From positions 1 through 12,498 of the forward strand of contig JBIQID010000097.1 in assembly GCA_044508215.1 (NCBI GenBank): a DNA stretch of 12,498 bases. The letters run 5' to 3'. Below the pieces are notes generated by a model. The model was not told the DNA's origin and did not search any database. It was given only the letters and a program-made list of their open reading frames with translations. Numbering within the stretch: the first letter of the stretch is position 1; each line of letters begins with the position of its first letter. The translations under genes and the position numbers were made by a program. The DNA is from JAEZFI01 sp044508215 (GTDB lineage Bacteria > Actinomycetota > Acidimicrobiia > Acidimicrobiales > Microtrichaceae). This document shows, piece by piece, positions 1 to 5,461 of the stretch.

Positions 1-785
1 TCCGCGACGGCTTCGGCCAGCAAGCGGCCGCCGTGTGAGGAGTAGTTCGGGGTCTCGAAGTACGAGAGGTGGACGAACTCGTCGGTGCCGTCCGCGGGGG
101 CGACCGCGATGCACGCGGTGGCGTCGAAGTGGTTCACCGCCGCAGCGCCTCGTGTCCAGTCGGTGGCCTCGATGATCGACACCTCGGGTCCGGCCGCCTG
201 CACACCGGCGGCGATCGACCCGACCAGCGAGCGCAGCTCGCCGAGGTGGCACACAGCGATCCGCGAGCTGCTGTCGGCCCGGACCCCGCGGATGGCCACC
301 CGCTCGCGAACCCCGGCCAGCGTGGCGGTCCCGCCGCGGGGCTGCAGGCGTTGCAGGGCGGCGACCGTCTCCGGCCCCACCACGCGGTCGTTCACCAGCC
401 CGGTGTCCTGTTGGAACTGGCCGACGGCGCGCTGGGTGTTCGGCCCGAAGATGCCGTCCACCCGGCCGGCGTCGAAGCCGAGGCCGCCGAGGCGGTACTG
501 GAGCTCGGCCACGTCGTCCCCCCGCATCATCGGCGACGTCAGCACCAGGAGGCGGGACCCGAGGCGGCAGCCGGCTTCGATCAGGCTCGTCCAGGTGAGG
601 TGGTCGCACACCCCGGACCGGGGGAGGCCACGGGAGGCCTGGAACTGTTCGACGGCACGGCCGACGTCAGAGTCGTAGTGGTCGGTGCGCGGCGCGTCGA
701 AGCCCAGGTCGCTCAACCTCGACGTGAGGTCAGCGACGGCAGGGCCCGAGGCGCCGACCGAGAGGGGGAGCGACCGCGTGTTGAT
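1..785 (-). CDS. cwlM: CwlM-like peptidoglycan-binding protein with degenerate amidase domain (partial, 3' end off window)
   Basis: I translated this by hand: one open minus-strand frame runs from 785 to the window edge (261 codons). Residues about 11-75 and 84-148 form two PG_binding_1 repeats, each with the pattern V-x-x-L-Q/T-x-R-L-x-x-L-G-F-D, a GIFGPNT-type turn (111-117) and AV-x-QFQ. The part after residue 170 looks like an N-acetylmuramoyl-alanine amidase fold (SYFETPNYSS at 241-250 resembles the G-V-x-x-Y-Y-F region). However, the usual DPGHGG zinc motif is not visible near 176-183 and SIHAN is replaced by AVAPAD (227-232), so hydrolysis is unlikely from what is visible. CwlM of mycobacteria sits at the same place after trxC and, when phosphorylated by PknB, activates MurA; a similar regulatory role is inference. 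The frame has no ATG or GTG, and the only TTG (716) falls inside the first repeat. ATC at 785 lies 6 nt after AGGAGG and is my chosen start. Confidence 0.8.
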   Translation of the reverse strand, partial: MNTRSLPLSVGASGPAVADLTSRLSDLGFDAPRTDHYDSDVGRAVEQFQASRGLPRSGVCDHLTWTSLIEAGCRLGSRLLVLTSPMMRGDDVAELQYRLGGLGFDAGRVDGIFGPNTQRAVGQFQQDTGLVNDRVVGPETVAALQRLQPRGGTATLAGVRERVAIRGVRADSSSRIAVCHLGELRSLVGSIAAGVQAAGPEVSIIEATDWTRGAAAVNHFDATACIAVAPADGTDEFVHLSYFETPNYSSHGGRLLAEAVA

Positions 786-791
786 GCGAGC

Positions 792-797
792 CCTCCT
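792..797 (-). promoter_or_regulatory. Shine-Dalgarno AGGAGG for the CwlM-like gene
   Basis: A perfect AGGAGG is followed by GCTCGC and then ATC in the coding frame. No ATG, GTG or TTG occurs in any frame within about 20 nt downstream. The site therefore decides the start and points to a non-canonical ATC initiation codon. Confidence 0.65.
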
Positions 798-828
798 CAG
801 CGCTGGGGCAGTTGGGGTGACCCGCAGG

Positions 829-1149
829 TCACAGGAACTCGGCGAGCTCCTCGAGCAGCTGCGGCTTGCCCTTCGCTCCGATCATCTTGGTCTTCGGGAG
901 GCCGTCCTTGAAGACGATCAGCGTGGGGATGCTCATCACGTCGAACTGGCGGGCGAGGGTGGGGTTCTCGTCCACGTTCACCTTCGCGACGCGGATCTTG
1001 CCCTCGTTCTCGGCGGCGATCTCGTCGAGGATCGGCGCCACCATCTTGCACGGCCCGCACCACTCCGCCCAGAAGTCGACGAGGACCGGCGTGTCAGCAG
1101 CGCCGATCTCCTCCTGGAAGGTCGCTTCGGTCAGGTTGGTGACGCTCAT
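829..1149 (-). CDS. trxA: thioredoxin
   Basis: This is a 106-residue protein, the normal size for a single-domain thioredoxin, a cytoplasmic dithiol reductase kept reduced by TrxB. Visible hallmarks are the active site W30-C31-G32-P33-C34-K35, the buried acid D25 in the VDFWAEW strand, and the cis-proline P75 in SIPTL. The gene starts at ATG 1149, with GGAGG six bases upstream, so the start is clear. It lies 112 nt after trxB on the same strand and 43 nt before the start of the CwlM-like gene, so all three may share a transcript. A GGAAT-N19-GTT element in the trxB-trxA gap suggests trxA (and the downstream gene) also has its own thiol-oxidative-stress promoter. Confidence 0.97.
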   Translation of the reverse strand: MSVTNLTEATFQEEIGAADTPVLVDFWAEWCGPCKMVAPILDEIAAENEGKIRVAKVNVDENPTLARQFDVMSIPTLIVFKDGLPKTKMIGAKGKPQLLEELAEFL

Positions 1150-1219
1150 GTCGGTCCTCCGACTGGATGGGGGTTGTGCTCGTGTGGGACAGCCGGCGTG
1201 GACCGGGTCTGTGGAGGTG

Positions 1220-1246
1220 AACGCTGCCAGGGGGTCGGAACATTCC
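1220..1246 (-). promoter_or_regulatory. possible sigma-R/SigH-type promoter of trxA
   Basis: On the minus strand, GGAAT (1246-1242) is followed after 19 bases by GTT (1222-1220). This matches the -35 and -10 elements of promoters read by the sigma-R/SigH family, which drive thioredoxin genes in Streptomyces and mycobacteria (usual spacer about 18-19, from memory). The start of transcription would fall roughly 60 nt before the trxA ATG. The -35 part also lies in an inverted repeat, CGGAA-CA-TTCCG (1236-1247 on the plus strand). The motif is short and could occur by chance. Confidence 0.45.
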
Positions 1247-1261
1247 GCCCCGCCCGGGGCG

Positions 1262-2230
1262 TCAGCCGTGCTGTTGCTCCAGCCAGCGCTCGGCTTCGAT
1301 CGCGGCGGCGCAGCCCGAGCCGGCCGCGGTGATCGCTTGGCGGTAGTAGTCGTCTTGGACGTCGCCGCACGCGAAGACGCCCGCCACGCTGGTCGCCGTG
1401 CGATCGGGCGCCGTGACGATGTAGCCGTTCGGCTTGAGCTCGAGCTGACCGGCGAACAGGTCGGTGTTGGGGCGGTGGCCGATCGCCACGAACATCCCGG
1501 TGAACGGGTGCCGGGTGGTCTCTCCCGTGTGGACGTCCTGGGTCACCACGCCGGTCACCGAGGTCTCGCCCTCGATGTCGACCACGGTGCTGTTCCAGAG
1601 GAACTGGATCTTGCTGTTGGCGAAGGCCCGCTCCTGCATGATCTTCGACGCGCGGAGGGTGTCGCGACGGTGGATGACCGTCACTGTCCGCGCGAATCGT
1701 GACAGGAACAGCGCCTCTTCCATCGCCGAATCGCCACCGCCGACGACGCAGATGTCCTGGTCGCGGAAGAAGAAGCCGTCGCAGGTGGCGCACGTCGACA
1801 GACCGTGGCCCAACAGCCGGGTCTCGGCTTCGAGCCCCAGCATCAGCGACTGCGCGCCCGTGGCGATGATCACGGAGTCGGCGGTGAACGTGGGCTCGGC
1901 CTCGGTGTCGCCCACCCACACCTCGAAGGGCCTCACCGTGAAGTCGACCTTCGAGGCGCGGACGGTGCGCAGGTCGGCACCGAAGCGCTTGGCCTGCTCA
2001 CGGAAGTTCGACATCAGCTCGGGGCCCATGACCCCGGCGGGGAAGCCCGGGTAGTTCTCGACCTCGGTGGTCAACATGAGCTGCCCACCGGGCTGGTCGC
2101 TGGTGGAAGACGGCTCGCCCTCGAGCACCACGGGGGCCAGCGTCGCCCGCGCGGCGTAGATCGCAGCCGTGAGGCCGGCGGGACCGCTGCCCACGATGAC
2201 GACCTCGCGGTGTTCAGTCGCTCCGTTCAT
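1262..2230 (-). CDS. trxB: thioredoxin-disulfide reductase
   Basis: This is a 322-residue low-molecular-weight flavoprotein that passes electrons from NADPH through FAD and a CxxC disulfide to thioredoxin. Visible motifs in order are the FAD-binding GSGPAG (14-19), ATG (123-125), the redox site C147-A-T-C150-D, the NADPH Rossmann motif GGGDSAM (164-170), the HRR 2'-phosphate clamp (187-189), and the C-terminal ACGD (287-290) followed by QAITAAGSGC. The open frame extends further upstream to 2326. I chose ATG 2230 because GGAGG lies six bases before it, the added residues have no family similarity, and the start leaves only 1 nt after the stop of the upstream membrane-protein gene. TrxA, its natural partner, follows 112 nt downstream. 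Confidence 0.97.
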   Translation of the reverse strand: MNGATEHREVVIVGSGPAGLTAAIYAARATLAPVVLEGEPSSTSDQPGGQLMLTTEVENYPGFPAGVMGPELMSNFREQAKRFGADLRTVRASKVDFTVRPFEVWVGDTEAEPTFTADSVIIATGAQSLMLGLEAETRLLGHGLSTCATCDGFFFRDQDICVVGGGDSAMEEALFLSRFARTVTVIHRRDTLRASKIMQERAFANSKIQFLWNSTVVDIEGETSVTGVVTQDVHTGETTRHPFTGMFVAIGHRPNTDLFAGQLELKPNGYIVTAPDRTATSVAGVFACGDVQDDYYRQAITAAGSGCAAAIEAERWLEQQHG

Positions 2231-2231
2231 G

Positions 2232-2573
2232 TCAGGCCTCCGCCGGCTCGTGTCGCTTGCCCCACAGCAGCAGACCGCCCGCCGTGAGCAGGACGCCCAG
2301 CACCACGTAGGGGATCCAGATGTCACCGGGGATCAGGTCGAGGGAGCGGACCGTGAGGAGGGTGACCACGACCAGGGCCACGACGCCCACGATCGCGGCG
2401 ACCACGCCGACGACGATGCTCTTCGCGATCGCCAGGAGGGGGCCGGTGGTGGAGTCGTGGACGCGGTCGACGACGTCGACCACCAGATCGGTGACCTGGT
2501 CGGTCCAGTCGGGTTCGTTCGAGGCCGGCATGCGCGCGGGGGCGCCGGCGGTCGTCGGGGCGGGCTCGGCCAT
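2232..2573 (-). CDS. small two-helix membrane protein of unknown function
   Basis: This is a 113-residue protein that I do not recognise as a named family. Residues 1-25 are rich in Ala and Pro. An amphipathic acidic stretch (DQVTDLVVDVVDRVHD) precedes two hydrophobic segments at about 45-72 and 83-103, with a short loop around SLDLIPGDIW and a basic tail after WGKR. The pattern resembles small actinobacterial holin-like or integral membrane proteins, but that is a weak comparison. It ends 1 nt before trxB ATG, so it is very likely co-transcribed with trxB. No Shine-Dalgarno sequence is visible, but a TAGCCT hexamer ends 6 nt before the ATG, fitting leaderless transcription and making this the first gene of the trxB operon. 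Confidence 0.8.
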   Translation of the reverse strand: MAEPAPTTAGAPARMPASNEPDWTDQVTDLVVDVVDRVHDSTTGPLLAIAKSIVVGVVAAIVGVVALVVVTLLTVRSLDLIPGDIWIPYVVLGVLLTAGGLLLWGKRHEPAEA

Positions 2574-2579
2574 GAGCTG

Positions 2580-2585
2580 AGGCTA
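2580..2585 (-). promoter_or_regulatory. -10 element (TAGCCT) for leaderless trxB operon transcript
   Basis: TAGCCT fits the TAnnnT -10 pattern and is separated from ATG 2573 by 6 nt (CAGCTC). No ribosome-binding site is present. The same hexamer stands 6 nt before the DUF5318 gene. I saw no clear -35 box. Confidence 0.55.
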
Positions 2586-2635
2586 GTGCCGGGGACCGAC
2601 ACCTCCGCAGTGACGGGCGTCGATCCCGCCTCGGG

Positions 2636-3382
2636 TCAGTCCATCGCCTCACACGTGGCGATCTTGAGCGCCTCCACGGTCCCGTCTGCCGACCGGACGA
2701 CGATCACCGGCCACCCGGCGACCACTGCACGTCCCAGCACCTCGACCTCGTCGAGCAGGCCGGGCGGGCAGTCGAACCTCAGTGCCGCTCGNNNNNNNNN
2801 NNNNNNNNNNNNNNNNNNNNNNNNNNNNNNNNNNNNNNNNNNNNNNNNNNNNNNNNNNNNNNNNNNNNNNNNNNNNNNNNNNNNNNNNNNNGCCTCTGCG
2901 CCGGCCTCGACGTCGCCCCCCGGGTCGGCGCCGCCGTCGGTGGAGGTGGAGCCCCCACCGACCTCAGCCGTGGCAGCGTCCCCGGCGCTCGACAGCTCGT
3001 CCTGGCCGGTGCCCAGGGTCGCGAGGACCCCGGCGCCGGCGGCGACGAGCACCACCACGGCCGCAGCGCCGGCCAGTGCTCGCCTGAGATCGAGGCCGCG
3101 ACGGCGCCGGTGCTCGCCGAGGTCCACGACCTCGGGCGCCGGATCGTCGTCGCCAACGGCGGTGGAGCCCCCGAGGGCCTCGTCGAGCGCGCTGCTGAGC
3201 ACTGCGGGATCGCCCGCTTCGACCCGCCCGATCCGGCGGCTCACCGCGCGGAGCTCCTCGACCGCCCGCTGGACCTCAGGGTCGTCCTCCGCCGGGCGCG
3301 CCACGGGAGGCGGCTCGCCGTCGACGAGCGCGCTGGCCACCAGGTCGACCGGTTCGGGGTCGTGCAGTTCGTCCATCTCCAT
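2636..3382 (-). CDS. probable membrane anti-sigma factor, interrupted by assembly gap
   Basis: ATG 3382 lies 2 nt after the sigma-factor stop, with GGAGG ten bases upstream; a second ATG is at 3376. The N-terminal part (1-100) is acidic, with helices such as DPEVQRAVEELRAVSRRIGR. Next comes HRRRRGLDLRR and one membrane segment at about 102-123, so the N-terminus should be cytoplasmic. The outer part starts with a Gly/Ser/Asp/Thr-rich linker, then 100 N. After the gap about 51 residues end in two cysteines (FDCPPG and IATCEAMD), which could form a disulfide outside the membrane. No HxxxCxxC zinc anti-sigma motif is present. The role is inferred from position after an ECF sigma gene and from topology, as for Rv3912 next to sigM. 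The length and the frame across the gap are unknown, so the two halves are assumed to belong together. Confidence 0.7.
   Translation of the reverse strand: MEMDELHDPEPVDLVASALVDGEPPPVARPAEDDPEVQRAVEELRAVSRRIGRVEAGDPAVLSSALDEALGGSTAVGDDDPAPEVVDLGEHRRRRGLDLRRALAGAAAVVVLVAAGAGVLATLGTGQDELSSAGDAATAEVGGGSTSTDGGADPGGDVEAGAEXXXXXXXXXXXXXXXXXXXXXXXXXXXXXXXXXXRAALRFDCPPGLLDEVEVLGRAVVAGWPVIVVRSADGTVEALKIATCEAMD
2792..2891. other. assembly gap of 100 N
   Basis: Exactly 100 undetermined bases are the usual placeholder for a scaffold gap of unknown size. It falls in the extracytoplasmic linker of the anti-sigma-like gene, just after a low-complexity Gly/Ser/Asp-coding stretch that may have stopped the assembler. 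Any translation across it is arbitrary. Confidence 0.98.
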
Positions 3383-3384
3383 CG

Positions 3385-3933
3385 TCAGACGTCCTCCGAC
3401 GCCGTGGGGTTCCCCAGATGGTCCGAAAGTGCACGTCGCCCGCGGGCGATCCGGGATCGGACGGTCCCCGGCGGCACCTCGAGGACCGACGAGATCTCGT
3501 CGTAGTCCAGCCCGCACAGGTCCCTCAGCACGACCGCCGCCCTGAACTCCCACGGCAGCTCCGCCAGGGCGGCGTCGATGTCGAGGCGCTCGGCGGTGAG
3601 GTCGGGCGCCCGGGTGGCGCCCCTCGCCTCGACCGCTGCGCCCAGCACCTCGTCGTCGGTCGGGACCGGTCGGCGGGAGCGCCGCCGGAGCTCGTCCCAA
3701 CACGCGTTCGTCGTGACCCGGTAGCACCAGGTGCTGAAGCGCGAACGGCCGTCGAAGCGGGGGAGGCCCCGGACGATCGCGATGAGGGCCTGCTGCACGG
3801 CATCGTCGGCATCGACCCCGCAGAGACGTCGGCAGATCGTCGTCACCATGTCGAGATGAGCGCCGAGCAGCCGGTCGAGGGCGGCTCTGTCCCCCTGCCG
3901 GGCGAGCGCGATCAGCTCCGCCTCGTCAGCCAC
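3385..3933 (-). CDS. ECF-type RNA polymerase sigma factor (SigM-like position)
   Basis: This is a 182-residue protein with the two-domain ECF layout. Region 2 spans about 18-86 and includes DADDAVQQALIAIVRGL, RFDGRSRFSTWCYRV and NACWDELRRR. Region 4 spans about 118-172, with LPWEFRAAVVLRDLCGLDYDEIS and the helix-turn-helix VPPGTVRSRIARGRRAL. It should bind core RNA polymerase and direct it to a small set of promoters. The start is GTG 3933, overlapping the kinase stop by 8 nt (GTGGCTGA), so translation is probably coupled to the kinase. The anti-sigma-like gene follows 2 nt downstream. The position corresponds to sigM in mycobacteria, but the sequence alone does not prove orthology. The target promoters cannot be read from this window. 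Confidence 0.93.
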   Translation of the reverse strand: MADEAELIALARQGDRAALDRLLGAHLDMVTTICRRLCGVDADDAVQQALIAIVRGLPRFDGRSRFSTWCYRVTTNACWDELRRRSRRPVPTDDEVLGAAVEARGATRAPDLTAERLDIDAALAELPWEFRAAVVLRDLCGLDYDEISSVLEVPPGTVRSRIARGRRALSDHLGNPTASEDV

Positions 3934-5461
3934 TGGGACGTCCGGTCAGCGTGACCTCGGCGAGGCGGAACCGGTGTGGCGCCGGACCCTCGCCGAGGTC
4001 GGTCACCCACAGCAGCACGGTCCGGCCCGTGGTGCCGGCGGGGAAGCGGATCCGGGCGTCCCCGTCCTGGTCGCGGACCCTGGCCACGGCAGACCCGGGC
4101 TGCGGTCTGGTGGGCGCCGGGTCGCCCACCACGTGGACGTCGGCCGACCAACCCCGCGTCGAGGTCTGCACGTCCAGCTGGACCAGCTCCGCCTCGACCG
4201 AGGTCGACAGGAGGATCCCGACGCCGTCCTTCGTGCCGAAGTCGCGCTGGTTGTAGCCCTCGGTGGTCCACTCGGTGCCGACGTCGCGGTCGATGGCCAG
4301 GGGTGCCGCCCGATCGTTCTCTCCGGCGGCACCGGTGCCCTGGGGGTCGTGGGGGACCGCGCTCACGATGGGAAGCGGCACCGTCGGAGCGCCGTCCAGC
4401 CCGGACCCGGGCTCGCCGTCCTCGGTCGGCTGGACCAGCAGGTAGATCAGCACCACCGACACCGCGGTGACCCCCAGGAGCAGCACGGGCCCCAGGCGTG
4501 ACCGCCGGTGACGACGCGTCGCCGGCTGCTGGGCGGTCTCCTCGACGGGCGCCTCCTCCGTCGGCCGTTCGACGGTCCGCCGTCCGGCAGCGCGCCTCGG
4601 ACGGGCGGTCGCAGGGTCCTCGACGGGCGCGCCGGCGAGCTCCGAACGGACCCGTTCGAGGCGTCCGACGAGCGTGGGGGCGTCGGGGATGCGCTCGTCG
4701 GGGTCACGCCGCAGGAGCGCGTCGATCGTGGCGTCGAGGGCCGGCGGGACCGAGGGGTCGAGGTCGCGGGCCCGCAGCGGCTCGACGCTGAGCCGGGCGA
4801 GCGCGCGGGAAGTGGGGTCGTCGCCGGGGAACGGGGTCCGGCCGGTGGCCGCCTCGAAGAGGAGCAGGCCGAGGCTGTAGAGGTCTGCCCGGCCGTCCAC
4901 CGGCCGGCCCTCCAGCTGCTCCGGCGCCAGGTACGAGGCCGTCCCCATCACCGACCCCTCGAGGGTCAGCTCGGTGTCCGCCTCGGCGCGGGCGATGCCG
5001 AAGTCGGTCACCTTCACGCTGCCGTCGAAGCCGATCAGGACGTTCGCGGGCTTGATGTCGCGGTGGACCACCCCCGCACGGTGGGCGGCGACGAGGGCGC
5101 TCGCGAGGTCGACCCCCATCTCCACCACGTCGCTCGGACCCAGCACGCCGGCATCGTCGAGGTGCTGGCGCAACGTGATGCCGTCGACCAGCTCCAACAC
5201 GATCGCGTCGACGTCGTCGTTCGCGACCGTGTCGTACACCGCCACGATGTTCGGGTGCGACACCCGGGCCACGCTGAGCGCCTCGTGGCGGAACCGGGCC
5301 GTGAACCGCTCGTCGTCGCGGAGGTGCTCGTGGAGCACCTTGATGGCCACCTCACGGCCGAGCACGGTGTCGGTGCCGCGCCACACACGCGCCATGCCGC
5401 CGGACGCCAGCGGCTCCTCCAGCCGGTAGCGACCGGCGAGCAGGTCACCCCGCCGCGCCAT
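3926..5461 (-). CDS. transmembrane Ser/Thr protein kinase with extracytoplasmic discoidin-like domain
   Basis: This is a 511-residue Hanks-type kinase of the PknB group. The catalytic domain (about 11-270) shows the nucleotide loop LASGGMARV (18-26), K41, E60, HRDIKPAN (133-140, catalytic D135), DFG (153-155), GTASYLAPEQ (173-182) and DLYSLG. All key catalytic residues are present; only the first loop glycine is Ala. A charged linker leads to one membrane helix at about 324-343. Outside the membrane, residues about 372-509 include DPQGTG, AIDRDVGTEWTTEGYN and GVGILLS, a pattern I associate with the F5/8-type (discoidin-like) C-terminal domain of mycobacterial MviN fusions (Rv3910). It lies between DUF6049 (17 nt overlap) and the sigma gene (8 nt overlap), exactly where MurJ is expected. 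Likely substrates are envelope regulators, perhaps the CwlM-like protein, but that is inference. Confidence 0.93.
   Translation of the reverse strand: MARRGDLLAGRYRLEEPLASGGMARVWRGTDTVLGREVAIKVLHEHLRDDERFTARFRHEALSVARVSHPNIVAVYDTVANDDVDAIVLELVDGITLRQHLDDAGVLGPSDVVEMGVDLASALVAAHRAGVVHRDIKPANVLIGFDGSVKVTDFGIARAEADTELTLEGSVMGTASYLAPEQLEGRPVDGRADLYSLGLLLFEAATGRTPFPGDDPTSRALARLSVEPLRARDLDPSVPPALDATIDALLRRDPDERIPDAPTLVGRLERVRSELAGAPVEDPATARPRRAAGRRTVERPTEEAPVEETAQQPATRRHRRSRLGPVLLLGVTAVSVVLIYLLVQPTEDGEPGSGLDGAPTVPLPIVSAVPHDPQGTGAAGENDRAAPLAIDRDVGTEWTTEGYNQRDFGTKDGVGILLSTSVEAELVQLDVQTSTRGWSADVHVVGDPAPTRPQPGSAVARVRDQDGDARIRFPAGTTGRTVLLWVTDLGEGPAPHRFRLAEVTLTGRPSG

Noticed and set aside
69..911. Long plus-strand open frames opposite the CwlM-like gene and trxA
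   Set aside because: They are antisense to frames with clear peptidoglycan-binding repeats and thioredoxin motifs; their Arg/Ala/Gly-rich composition is typical of shadow frames in GC-rich DNA.
1236..1247. Inverted repeat CGGAA-CA-TTCCG as a repressor operator or terminator
   Set aside because: The arms are only 5 bp and the overlap with the GGAAT element explains half of it; no second copy was seen. Kept only as a note on the promoter entry.
2231..2326. Upstream extension of trxB to ATG 2326
   Set aside because: The extra 32 residues are Cys/Arg-rich with no family match and overlap the membrane-protein gene; ATG 2230 has GGAGG at the right distance.
2586..2635. Terminator after the anti-sigma-like gene
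   Set aside because: Only 4 bp pairings (for example CGGG with CCCG) were found in the gap, too weak to call.
3383..3727. Extension of the anti-sigma-like gene to 3727
   Set aside because: The added part is an out-of-frame reading of the sigma-factor gene; ATG 3382 follows the sigma stop directly.
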